Source: Limanda limanda (Eukaryota; Chordata; Actinopteri; Pleuronectiformes; Pleuronectidae). From it: 64,000 nucleotides of DNA. How positions within the stretch are numbered: the stretch's first letter is position 1; every line of letters begins with the position of its first letter. The stretch is taken from the NCBI RefSeq assembly GCF_963576545.1, contig NC_083636.1, positions 1,984,383 through 2,048,382 on the forward strand. Reading direction: 5' to 3'. Under the pieces are notes generated by a model. It saw only the letters and a list, made by a program, of their open reading frames with translations. It was not told the origin of the DNA and did no database searches. A program made the translations under genes and the position numbers. Of this stretch, positions 48,253-64,000 are shown in pieces.

Positions 48253-51200
48253 ATGGCGGCGGCGTCGTACGACCAGCTGCTGAGACAAGTGGAGGTTTTA
48301 AAGATGGAGAACTCCAACCTGAGACAAGAACTGCAGGACAACTCCAACCACCTGACCAAGCTCGAGTCGGAGGCGTGCAACATGAAGGTCAGTGCTGACA
48401 GGGGGCGCTGTTCTGCTCAGAGTCAGCTGGGGGGGGGGTTTCTGCCGTCTCTAAACCATAGACGTCAGTGTTTCTCTCCCTCAGTCACGCGCTCTGATCT
48501 TCAGAATGAGCTGGTTGTTGTTCAGGCTGAGGCGTGTGTGTCTGTGTGTGTCTGTGTGTGTCTGTGTGTGTCTGTGTGTGTGTGTCTGTGTGTGTGTGTC
48601 TGTGTGTGTGTGTCTGTGTGTTTGAGGATCTTGGGTTTGACACACAGGACTCTGGAATCCTGTCAGAGTGAGCGTTCTGTCCTCTGTGACCATCTTTTTG
48701 ACTCTTCTGTCCTTCAGTTAGTCGTTTCTTTCATTCTTCTTTCAGTGTTTTCTTTTTTCTTTATTTTCCTCTCGTCATCTGTTTTTCCTCTCCCGTCTTT
48801 CCCCCTGTTTTTCTTTGGGTCATTACTTTTCTCCCCTTTTGTCTTTTTTTCAATCTGCTATTTTAATTGTCTTTGTTAAAATGAGTTTTACTGTTTTCCT
48901 TCAGTTTATCTTTTTTGTTTTATATTTTTTCAGTTTCTTTTTCTTTTTTGTGTTGTAGTCTTATTGTTCTTGTCGTCAGTGATTCCGTCCTTCCTCCTCA
49001 AACATACAGTCACTTCCTGTTTCCTGTTTCCCTTTTCCTGTTTTGTGTGGATGAGTAGCAAACAGAGTGAGTGTTGTTACTTTCATCATGTCGCTGTTTG
49101 AGCGCTGTCGTTTCATCGTGGTGAGTTCCTTTAACTTGACGAGAGAGAATATGTGAGAGACTCTCTCACATATTCATAAACACACACAAAGGGAATGTTT
49201 ATGAATCAGTTTATTGTTCTTCTTTTTATCAGCTGATGATTCTTTATCTTTATTGACATTTTAAAGCCTGTGTCTTAATAGAATATTAAAGCTTCTCTGT
49301 GTTGCCCCTTATTGTTACTTAGAAACCGGTGACGTCACAGCGGTGACCTGTGATGTCACTCTGTACCACCTTTATTTTCTCCTCTTGTAAAACAGGAAGT
49401 GCTGAAGCAGCTGCAGGGCACCATAGAAGAAGAGTCTGGAGAAACGTCTGGATCTCAGCTGGAGCTCATCGAAAGACTGAAAGGTGAAGAACACACATAG
49501 AACACAAACGTATAAAAAACACACACTCTCATGGAAACAAAGACAAGTAGAACACTAATATATCTAACAAACATACGTTTACATATAAACATTCACCACA
49601 TCTTAAACATGAAGGTCATGTCTGTCTTCCAGAGATGAGCATGGACGCTGCAGGTTTTAAAGCCAGGTCCAGGCCTCCTCTTCAGCCCTCGTCCTCTTCC
49701 AGCTCGGCCTCCTCTGGGTCCGGGACCCCTGGAGGTGCAGCTGGGGGTCCTCAGGGCACCGCCCCCTTCCCCAGGAGAGGGCTGACATCTGCGGGTAGAG
49801 ATGGCCACGACCGCTGTCTGGAGGAGCTGGAGAAAGAAAGGTAACTCTACTTATTACAGCTGTTGCCTCTGTTGTACTGTTACACACTGAGCACCAGGGG
49901 GAGCTGCAGAGCGATATCATGATTGTGCTGATAGTGTCAGCTGATAGTGTCAGCTGATAGTGTCAGCTGCTTCCTGTCACATGATCCATCTGCTGCTGGT
50001 TTGTTGCTCGGCTCGTTGCTGTTATGGCATTGTTCTGTCAGTAGGGGGCAGAGTTAATGAGTATGAACCCTTTACAACACATGTAAAGTTAGAAAAGAGA
50101 TGAAACCTGAATCATCATCTCACTGAACATGTTTCATGGATCTGTCTATGTCCTGGAATCGTCTGTGTACGTAGTTAATCAAGTGTCTGCTCTGTGATTG
50201 GATGCTGCTTTTGCCCTGCCCGCCCCCCCCCCTCCTTCCATGTTCTGCCCAGTGATTGGTTCTTGCTCATTTACAGGTCTCTGTTATTGGGTGAGCTGGA
50301 GAAGGAGGAGAAGGAGAAGGACTGGTATTACGCTCAGTTGCAGAACCTGACAAAGAGGATCGACAGTCTTCCTCTCACAGAGAACGTGAGAACATGTTCC
50401 CTTTCATTTACTAGTCAAGCAAAACAACAGTTCCCATGATCCTCTGCTGCTCAGGCTGGGCCCTTCACTGCTTTATATGTGATCCAGTTAAAGCTTAATA
50501 GGACTCCGACTCCCAGGGTGCATTTCACTGTCTAGCCGCCGATGACAGTGGCTGTTGTTGTTTCAGTTCACGCTGCAGACGGACATGAGTCGTCGTCAGC
50601 TGGAGTTTGAGGCTCGTCAGATCCGCTCAGCGATGGAGGAGCAGCTGGGCTCCTGTCAGGAGATGGAGAGGAGAGCTCAGGTAACTTCTCACTTTAACTG
50701 TCACTTGGACTCAAGGTCAAAGGTCAGCTTGACCTCACAAAACATTTTTGGCCACAACTCTGGTATTAATGATAATATTAATAATAATAATTCACTGAGT
50801 CATGAACGTGTGTGTGTTTTCAGGCGCGTGTGTCCCGTATTCAACAGATAGAAAAGGACATCCTGAGACTCGGAGCTCGACTCGAGGTAACCTCACCTGT
50901 TCTGTGACCTCATTGTGTGACCTGTGACATCATCCTGTGGTTCAGACTTTCACCGGGTCCTTCTCTCTCTACAGGAGGAGGGATCTCAGGGGGCGAGCGA
51001 CAGCAGCGGACTGACGCTCAGCGCTCAGGTGAACTTTCTGCTTCCTCTTGTTGTTTGGACGTTTCTCTCGGCTCGATCCTTGAACCTGTTTCTTTCTCCT
51101 CCAGAGCTCCAGCAGTCGATTGGACCAAGAACCTGCCAATGAAACAAACTACTCTGTGCCTCGACGAATCACCAGTCACCTTGGAACCAAGGTGAGAATT

Positions 51201-54200
51201 CTGCCTGGCAACTGTGCCCCGAAATGTTTCACCTGTGTGGAAAGAGGTCTGCTGACACAGTGTCGCCCCCTGCAGGTGGAGATGGTGTACAGTCTTCTGT
51301 CAATGCTCGGGACTCATGATAAAGACGACATGTCGCGGACGCTTCTCGCCATGTCCAGCTCACAGGACTCGTGCATCGCCATGCGTCAGTCCGGCTGTCT
51401 GCCGCTGCTCATCCAACTGCTGCACGGCAACGACAAGGACTCCCTGCTGCTAGGTAACCATGTGGTGTTCCGTCATCGGTAACGCCCCCTCCTCAACCTT
51501 TTATTTACTAATGAATTAACGTTGTAAATCTTCCCTTTGCTCAGGTAACTCCCGCGGCAGTAAGGAGGCCCGTGCCCGGGCGTCAGCGGCGCTGCACAAC
51601 ATAGTTCACAGTCAACCGGACGACAAGCGAGGGCGGCGTGAGATCAGAGTGCTCCATCTGCTGGAGCAGGTGCGTCATTACTGTGAGGCCTGTTGGAGCT
51701 GGCAGGAGAACCACGAGAGGGGCGTCGACCAGGAGGACAATCCCAGTGAGTGATGTTACACAGCCACTAACCAACCAGAGAGCAGGATTCAACACTGTAC
51801 TATATAAATGAGTGTTTGTGTAACTTTGTGTGTCCAGTGCCGTCTCCAGTCGACCATCAGATCTGTCCGGCCGTCTGTGTTCTCATGAAACTTTCCTTCG
51901 ATGAGGAACATCGACACGCGATGAACGAACTTGGTGAGTTTAACAACTGCTGATCATCATATTCACTGACAGTAGGTGTCACACCAGCGATTGGGACTGG
52001 TTCTCCTCTCTGTCCTTTTGGTTGACACTCATGTGTCTTCTGGTCCCTGCAGGTGGTCTGCAGGCCGTGGCCGAGCTGCTGCAGGTGGACTGTGAGATGT
52101 TCGGTCTGAGCAGCGATCATTACAGCGTCACTCTGCGGAGATACGCCGGCATGGGACTCACCAACCTGACCTTCGGAGATGTGGCCAATAAGGTTTGGTC
52201 TCGTGTTCATGACTGATCAATATGTGTGAAATGTTTTAACTTTTCATTGATTTTAAAGGTGTCGTCTGTTTCCTGTTATTATTGTTATTATTTTTAATAT
52301 AAATGATTCGTCGACACTCACACAAAGTGAATCTGTGACATTTAATGTTTGTAATTTATTTGATCATTTCTGATCTTGTGGTTTTATTTGTATTATTCTA
52401 AGCTCAATAACCAATCAGATCACAGCATCTTGATTGATTTCCCATCAGGCAACACTCTGCTCCATGAAGGGCTGCATGAGAGCGATGGTCGCTCAGCTGA
52501 AGTCTGAGAGTGAAGACCTGCAACAGGTATGTTCACCTGTCACCTCAGCAACCACATGGCACCTGTCGCCATGGTAACCAGTGTGAGTGACTGACTGTGT
52601 TTTATCCTTTCACTTCAGGTGATAGCAAGCGTTTTGAGGAACTTGTCGTGGCGTGCTGATGTCAACAGTAAGAAGACGCTTCGAGAGGTCGGCAGCGTGC
52701 GAGCGCTGATGGGCTGCGCCCTCGAAGTGCAGAAGGTGAATAAACCATAAATATATTTGTTTGTTGTCATGATGTGAACTGAGCCTCCTCGCAAACACTT
52801 ATTTTCTTCTTCTACATCAGGAGTCGACGCTGAAGTCTGTGCTGAGTGCGCTCTGGAACCTGTCGGCTCACTGTACGGAAAACAAGGCGGACATCTGTGC
52901 AGTGGACGGCGCTCTGGCCTTTCTAGTTGGAACTCTGACTCACCGCAGCCACACAAACACACTCGCCATCATCGAGAGCGGTGGCGGCATCCTGCGGAAT
53001 GTGTCCAGTCTCATTGCCACCAACGAGGCGCACAGGTAAAAAATAACTGAAACCAGAGAAAACAAGCAGATTACTGCAGATCCTCCATTCTGACCCTTCA
53101 TCTTCTGCTTCCTCTGTGTCGTCTTACAGGCAAATCCTGCGTGAGCACGGTTGCCTGCCGACTCTGCTGCAGCACCTCAAGTCTCACAGTCTGACCATCG
53201 TGTCCAACGCTTGCGGGACGCTATGGAACCTGTCGGCTCGAGACGCCAAAGACCAAGAGGCGTTATGGGAGCTGGGCGCTGTGGGCATGCTTCGTAATCT
53301 CATTCACTCCCGCCACAAAATGATCGCCATGGGCAGCGCCGCCGCCCTGCGCAACCTAATGGCCAACCGCCCGGCACGCTACAAGGATGCCAGCGTGGTG
53401 TCGCCAGGCGCTGGCGCCCCCTCTCTGCATGCCCGCAAACAGAAAGCATTATTCGAGGAGCTGGACGCACAGCAGCTGTCCGAAACATTCGACAACATTG
53501 ACAACCTGAGCCCCAAGGCAGCTCACAGAAAGGGGAGGGGCTGTAATGGCACCGGAGTGGGAGGGAGCACAACTCGCTCGTATGCCAACACCCCGGTGCT
53601 GTCGAGCCCAAAAAACGGAGACGGATCAAAGAGGATGGGGGAGGAAACTTCTTACCCTCGGCCGATATTCCCGCCCAACGTCCGAGCGTCCAGCGACAGC
53701 CTCAACAGCGTGACGAGCGCCGACGGCTACGGCAACCGCGGAAAGACCAAACCATCAGCTGAACCGTTCTACTCGTCAGACGAGAGTGGAGCCAACAAGT
53801 GCTGCGTCTACAGGAAGTACCCGGCCGACCTCGCCCACAAGATCCGCAGCGCCAACCACATGGCGGACGACGACGGCGGGGAGCTGGACACGCCCATCAA
53901 CTACAGCCTGAAGTACTCTGACGAACAGCTGAATTCTGGGAGACAGAGTCCGAGTCACCGCGGTGGGATTGAGAGTGACGATGATGATGTGCAGGACGCC
54001 AGACTGAGGAGGAGGAATGACTGTAGCGAGTCGGCGACAGGCAGCAGCCGAATGGCGTCCGCCCCCCCGCCACGCTACGTAGTTGTCTCTGGAACATCAA
54101 CCTACAGCGGAGACGCAACCATCGAGCAGCCGATCGACTACAGTCTGAAGTACGGCACAGATTCAACCAGCAAACCGCTGTTCAAGTCAGAAGAGAACAC

Positions 54201-57200
54201 CGCCCCCACCCTGGCCCCCCCTTCATCCACCTCCACTAGCAAGCTCCGCCCCGCTCCCCCAGCCAATCGGGTTGTGCCAAAAAGTCACCAAGAGTCGACG
54301 CAGACGTACTGTGTGGAGGACACGCCCATCTGTTTCTCCAGAGGCAGTTCACTGTCGTCTCTGTCATCCGAGGAGGACGAGGACGGTGATGTCATCGTAA
54401 GAAAGAGGCGCGGTGGAAGTGTGGTCAGCGGCGTCGGGGGCAACGATTACCCAACGCTTCCTGTTGGCGATAAAGACGGACACGAGGAGCAACAGCAGCG
54501 GCCGCAGAAGGAGGCGGAGAGCCAAACTGCCTCCGCTCCCTCCTCACGGGGGCGGCGTAGTCATCACCACCACGGCCACGCCCACCACCATCACCACCAC
54601 CACGTGGCACTATCATCCGGTAACAGGACTCCGAAAAGCCCCCCCGAGCAGCAGTACGCTCAGGAGACGCCACTGATGTTCAGCCGCTGCACATCGGTCA
54701 GCTCCCTGGACAGCTTCTCCACGTCCTCCATTGCCAGCTCTGTACGCTCCAGTGAGCCCAGCGGCGTTCCAAGTGGCGTGGTGAGTCCCAGCGACCTGCC
54801 CGACAGCCCCGGACAGACGATGCCTCCGAGCCGCGCCAAGACGCCGCCGCCGCCGTCGTCAATGCAGAAGACCGAGGAGGCGGCCAAGAAGAAGGACGAA
54901 GAAGAGAGCAGCGCTGACGTCCTGCTGCACTTTGCCACCGAGAGCACGCCGCACGGCTTCTCCCAAGCGTCCAGTCTGAGCGCGCTCAGTCTGGACGAGC
55001 CGTACATCGCGGCAGAGATGAAGAAGAAAGGCGAGGAGGTGCAGCAGAGGAGCACAGACCGGAAGGTGGAGGAAGCAGCAGAACCCATCCTCGACCAATC
55101 AGACGATGACGACGACATTGAGATCCTGGAGGCCTGCATCAACATGGCGATGCCCAAGTCGTCCCGGAAACCAAAGAAACAGCAACATGCGGTGCCACGG
55201 AAACCCAGCCAGCTTCCTGTCTACAAGCTCCTCCCCCCTCAGACCCGCCCCCAATCACAGCAGAGGAAGGACATGCCCCCACCGGAGGAGGTGCCTAGAG
55301 TTTACTGCGTGGAGGGAACACCGCTCAACTTCTCCACCGCCACTTCGCTCAGCGACCTCACCATCGACTCCCCGCCCAATGAGGAGGCAGTACCGGCTGT
55401 CATCCCTGTAGGACCGCCCACCTCCGCCCAGAGGAGGCGAGCCGGTCTCCCTGAAGGAGAGAATGGTGACGACATCCTCGCCGAGTGCATCAGCGCGGCC
55501 ATGCCGAAAGCCAAACCAAGGAAACCAATCAGGATGACATCAAACAGTGAGCACCTGCAAGCCCCGCCCCTCCCTCCTCCTCTTCCTCCTTCCATCCCGC
55601 CTCCTCTCAGCTTTCAGCAGCACAAGAAGAAACCCACGTCGCCTGTGAAGCCGATGCCCCAGAGGGTTCCGCACAGCGTCGCCGCGGCAACGACCAACAA
55701 AGCAAAACCAGGGTTCACCTTCGACTCGCCGAGACACTACACCCCCATCGAAGGAACGCCATGCTGCTTCTCACGCAACGACTCGCTGAGCTCTCTCGAC
55801 TTCGATGAAGACGAAGGTGGTGCCTGTGAGAAGGACGAAGAGGAAAAGAAAACACAAGAAGAAGAAGGCAGGAAGAGGAAGCAGCAGACGGCAGCCGTCT
55901 TCCCTCGGACCAAACCCTCGACCAATCAGATGACGACAGACGAGAAGCAGAAGTTTTCCATCGAGGACACGCCCGTCTGCTTCTCCAGGAACTCCTCGCT
56001 GAGCTCGCTGAGCGACATCGACCAGGAGAACAACAACAAAGAGTTCGCTCCGCCGGCGCCGCCCGAGCAGCAAGAGGGAGGGAACCCAGGAACCAAGTCT
56101 CCTCCTCCTCCGCAAGTGGAGTCAAAGCCCCGCCCCAGCGGCTACGCCCCCATAGCGTTCCACGTGGAGGACACGCCCGTCTGCTTCTCCAGGAACTCGT
56201 CGCTCAGCTCGCTCAGCATCGACTCTGAGGACGACCTGCTGCAGGAGTGCATCAGCTCCGCCATGCCCAAGAAGAAGAAGAAAGCCGCCGCCGCCGCTGT
56301 CAGCACGCCACATCCTGTTTCCAAAGACAACGACAGCATTCTGGCCGAGGAGGAACCTTCTGAGGCTCCGAGAAGCCCCGCCTCTCCTGACTCGGAGTCG
56401 TTTGATTGGAAGGCGATCCAAGAAGGTGCAAACTCGATTGTCAGCAGCCTAAACGCCGCCGCTGCTGCCTCGCCACTGTCCCGCCAGCCGTCATCAGACT
56501 CAGACTCTGTCCTCTCCCTCAAGTCCGTGGGCTCACCGTTCCGCCTCCTGACAGCCAATAACAATGCAGATGAGGAGATGGAGGAGATGGAGGAGATGGA
56601 GGAGAAGGAGGAGAAGGAGGAGAAGGAGGAGAAGGAGGATGTGAAGCGTGGAGCCAAGGTCCTGAAGCCGGGAGAGCGCAGCACTCTGGAGACGAAGAAG
56701 AAGAAAAAGGAAGAGGAAGAGGAGGAGGAGGCGAAGGCTCTGAGAGGCGGGAAGAAGGTTTACAGGAGTCTCATCACAGGAAAGCCAAGGGGCGAGCCAG
56801 CAGCCAGGGGGCGGAGCAAACCAAGAGCTGCAGCCATAGCCAAAGCTCCGGGCAGCGGCGATGACAGAGGAGGCAACTCGTCTCGGGACTCCACGCCGTC
56901 TCGCTCCTCAGCAGGAGCCAATCAGAAGGGAGGAAAACTGTCACAGCTGCCACGCACAGCGTCTCCAGGAAGTGCGTCGTCATCATCAGCCTCCAGACCG
57001 GCCAAGCAGAGCGTGACAGCAAGAAATGGTGGCGGCGGCGGCATCCCGAGAAGCGAGTCTGCGTCAAGGGTCAGCGGCTCCGCGACAAAGAAGCAGAAGG
57101 CGGAGCCTGAGAAGCCGACGCTCGTCCGGCAGTCGACCTTCATCAAAGAAGCTCCGAGTCCGACACTGAAGAGGAAGCTGGAAGAATCCGCGGCGGCAGC

Positions 57201-58083
57201 AGCAGCCGCGACAGAGTCGCCGTCCAGTCCTGATGCTCCGCTACAGCCAACCTCCAGGAAACACGACATCAACCGCTCTCACTCTGAGAGTCCCTCACGC
57301 CCACAGGAAGTGACGTCATCACGCTTCAGCCGCAATGGCACCTGGAAGCGTGAGAACAGTGGCAGTGCAGGAGGAGGGAATGGAGGTAAACACTCTACGT
57401 CGCTGCCACGCGTGGGGACATGGAAACGGACGGGGAGCTCATCGTCCGTGCTGTCGGCGTCATCGGAGTCCAGCGACAAGGGGCGGAGCGAGGAAGAGGG
57501 CGTGGCCAGGTCCAAGGGGACATGGAGGAAAGCAAAGAGTAACGCAGACTCGGCCAGTCGCAGCTTTATAGAGAAACCGGAGGATGTGTGGGTTCGTCTG
57601 GAGGACTGTCCCGTCAACAACCCACGCTCCTCCTCCTCCTGCTCAACCCGCTCGCCCACGACCCCCAACGCCCCGCCCATCATCGACAGCCCCGTCCCCT
57701 GCAAGATCCCCTCCTCCTCCTCGTCCTGCTCCTCAAACCTGAACCTGCGGCGCAGCTGTGAAAGTCTGGACGACAAACCGCTGCCACCCGAACGCCAACA
57801 GCCGCAGCAGCCGAGGGGGACGCCACGCAGCGGCGCCGTGGCTGCTCGGGTCAGCCCCTTCAATTACACCCCGAGCCCGAGGAAGGGCAGCACTGAGGTC
57901 ACCACCACCACCCCCACCACAACGCCATCCAGCACAACATCGTCATCAACGACCCCCACACGGCCTTCACTCATCCCCACCCCCGTCACCAAGAAACGGG
58001 AGCCAAAGGGTGGAGAGGGGGGGGGCAGCAGCGGCGGCAGCAGTGGTGGCGAGCGCGGCTCTTACATCGTGACGTCAGTGTGA
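48253..58083 (+). CDS. apc: Adenomatous polyposis coli protein
   Basis: Sixteen coding exons, all in phase, give 2278 residues: 48253-48387, 49396-49483, 49633-49840, 50277-50385, 50567-50680, 50824-50886, 50975-51028, 51105-51191, 51276-51453, 51545-51745, 51838-51933, 52053-52192, 52449-52526, 52619-52735, 52821-53035 and 53130-58083. MAAASYDQLLRQVE opens the coiled-coil oligomerisation domain. Armadillo repeats span about residues 290-715. Two 15-residue beta-catenin repeats (53889, 54121), seven 20-residue repeats (54304, 54655, 54922, 55300, 55738, 55954, 56158) and three SAMP positions (55122, 55474, 56236) follow, then a basic microtubule-binding region, an EB1-type SLIP motif near residue 2240 and a C-terminal PDZ ligand, VTSV. 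APC scaffolds the beta-catenin destruction complex and binds microtubule ends. Human APC has 2843 residues; most of the loss is between conserved motifs. The single large last exon is the usual APC arrangement. It is APC, not APC2, by the complete 20-residue repeats and VTSV end. Confidence 0.97.
48533..48625. repeat. (TG)n/TC microsatellite in apc intron
   Basis: A TGTGTGTC-type repeat of about 90 bases lies between the first and second apc coding exons. The rest of the intron to 49395 is T-rich and non-coding. Confidence 0.85.
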
Positions 58084-58714
58084 ACAATTTGGACACAAAA
58101 TGGACGTCTCCGTTGACAACAAGTGTAAATATGGAGAGAAAAGTGTACAGGAAGTGAGTCTGTATTTAAGTGCTAGCCCCTCCCCCTCTGCTGTCAAGTT
58201 TTTATACCACTGAAATTATGTGTAGCGCTTAGCCCCGCCCTCTCTGCCTGTGTCCCTGCATGGCCCTGCCCCCACTCTTAACGATGATGGTAACCATGGT
58301 GACAGATGTTTGTTCATAAATTATTTTTAATTCACTCAAAACTGTCAATTGTTTTTCCTCCGACAGACCTGAACGTCAAGACTTTTTTATTTTTGTTCAT
58401 TGAAAACTTTTCTGAATGAAATCAGACTCAATGTTTTTTCTTCTCACGACTAAATTGTAAAAATGTTTAAAAGTTTGTGAGTTTGACGAAAAGTTCCTGA
58501 GAAATCTGCTGGCTGACAACTTCCTGCTCTGTGTTGCCTTGGAAACAAATAACACTGTAAAACATAAGTTATTGCTGTAAAACTTTGAACGTTGAAGCAC
58601 ATAAAATGTAAAACTAATGATTTTTGCCAAAAAGTTTTTCATGTTCTCATTAATTTTCACTGTTTTTATTTCTGGAGAAAAAAAAACTTTTTGGTGAAAG
58701 TGATGAAAAATAAA
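58084..58714 (+). other. apc: apc 3' untranslated region with AATAAA at 58709-58714
   Basis: The stop codon TGA at 58081-58083 is followed by non-coding DNA and a canonical AATAAA at 58709-58714. From there to 59784 I see no gene. At 59430-59600 a sequence beginning GCCTTTATTTAACCAGGTAGG looks like a dispersed fish repeat end. Confidence 0.55.
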
Positions 58715-59784
58715 ATTCAACATTTTAGGATCAAAAGTTTCTTTGATGTTTGTTTCTGTGAATATATATAAAGTTGTTTTGAATGTGCGAAGGTTCTAAA
58801 GGGACTCGAGCGAACATGACAAGGTTTGTCAGGTTTCAAGGCCTCAGCTGATTGGATAAATCGTTGTTGTAGCTCCTCCCTCTAGTATTATGACACTTCC
58901 AACTTATTTATTCAAAGTTTCCACTTATGTTCGTTTCGTTCGAATATCTTAATTTGTTTAAATTATCAGATCTCATTTATATAAGCTGAGACTTGTCTCG
59001 AAATGCTGATGCAGTTAATTCGAATATTAGAGTTAATCATTGATAATTAACTTTTATTAAGAGGTTATTCCTCCACTTTCACATCAAAGTTTTTTTCCAA
59101 AATATTAGCTTAAAGTGGAGTTGACTTGAATTTAATCGGCATTTGTAAAGTAATACAGAGACTTTCCATCAGTAACAGTAAAATGAAAAGAACAAACAAA
59201 TGAATAACATACACACATCTTATTCTGAAACCGTATTTCCTGTCAGACAAAAACCTCCATCACTATTGGTTGTCGAACTTCTTTTGAGCTTTTATTTTGA
59301 AAGTGCTTCCTGTATGTAAAGCTGGGGATATTATTTTCAGTTAAAATTTTAAAACAACAGTGAAAGAACATCAACATTTCATTCATTAAACAACATCCTT
59401 TTGATTTTCAATGTTAAAAAATTAAATTTTTTTTTTATTTATTTGCCTTTATTTAACCAGGTAGGCCCCGTTGAGATACAATGACCTATTGTACAAGGGA
59501 AGCCAAGACAGCAGCATACAAAAAAAATATCAACAATCACAAGACACACAGAAATCACACAACACAGATAAAATACATTTAAAAAAAAATATATATATGT
59601 AAAACCAAAGTTAAAAAAAGAACAAACAAACAAACATGATGCCAGAGAAAAGTGAATTGATGTCTTCATCAAAATGAGTATCCAGCTGTCCTCTGTCAGT
59701 TTTTGTTTTACTTTGACAGCACAGACGGGAAGTGGGATTGTGATGCTGTGACGTCACTTCCTGTCGGTGCCCTCTGTCTCGGGA

Positions 59785-64000
<4,216 letters not shown>

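Noticed and set aside
54413..57863. Many 80-190 codon frames opposite or beside the large apc exon
   Set aside because: Shadows of a long, GC-rich coding exon whose main frame matches APC motif by motif.

Overview
This is vertebrate, almost certainly teleost (ray-finned fish), nuclear DNA. Genes have short GT-AG exons, introns are short to moderate, intergenic space is full of microsatellites, minisatellites and fish-type transposons, and every recognisable protein is a vertebrate orthologue. Nothing bacterial, plasmid-like or CRISPR-like is present. Gene models below were built by hand, joining exons by splice sites, reading phase and remembered human proteins; no alignment program was run.  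Layout, left to right. 0-8 kb: a small cysteine-tail protein gene (cysrt1-like, +) and a RING-finger gene (rnf224-like, +), which are also neighbours in human 9q34. 8.6-16.6 kb: pisd (-), mitochondrial phosphatidylserine decarboxylase, with a second N-terminal exon that matches a known alternative human isoform. 17.5-22.6 kb: a PRR14/PRR14L-type Tantalus-domain gene (-), next to pisd as in human 22q12. 23.0-26.0 kb: a UGT2-type UDP-glucuronosyltransferase (+). 26.9-33.0 kb: ythdc1 (-), the nuclear m6A reader, with all 16 coding exons in phase; UGT2 genes and YTHDC1 are also linked in human 4q13. 35.9-36.4 kb: an intronless, intact ufc1 (+). 37.7-41.1 kb: fktn (-). 41.8-58.1 kb: apc (+), the tumour-suppressor scaffold, with a repeat-packed first intron. 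59.8-64.0 kb: the 5' part of fsd1l (+), running off the end; FSD1L and FKTN are neighbours in human 9q31, and here apc lies between them.  The genes do not form one pathway. They are housekeeping or cell-biology genes (phospholipid synthesis, chromatin tethering, glucuronidation, RNA modification reading, UFMylation, dystroglycan glycosylation, Wnt/microtubule control, microtubule binding). Shared features are head-to-head promoters (prr14l/ugt, fktn/apc) and convergent ends (rnf224/pisd, ugt/ythdc1).  Mobile DNA: two hAT-type non-autonomous elements and one large fold-back MITE, each with an exact 8-bp target duplication; a 5'-truncated L1-like insertion with a 16-bp target duplication; a tRNA-derived SINE plus a fragment; two copies of one LINE 3' tail; and a duplicated AT-rich retroelement tail. 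Tandem repeats include a roughly 2.3-kb array of 23-bp units and a 124-bp repeat in apc intron 1, a 1-kb purine-only tract in the prr14l gene, and a 33-bp minisatellite upstream of rnf224. I found no convincing new biological system. The most unusual points are the intronless ufc1, the remodelled UGT exon structure, reading-phase conflicts in the prr14l gene, altered SAMP motifs in apc, and the repeat load of apc intron 1.
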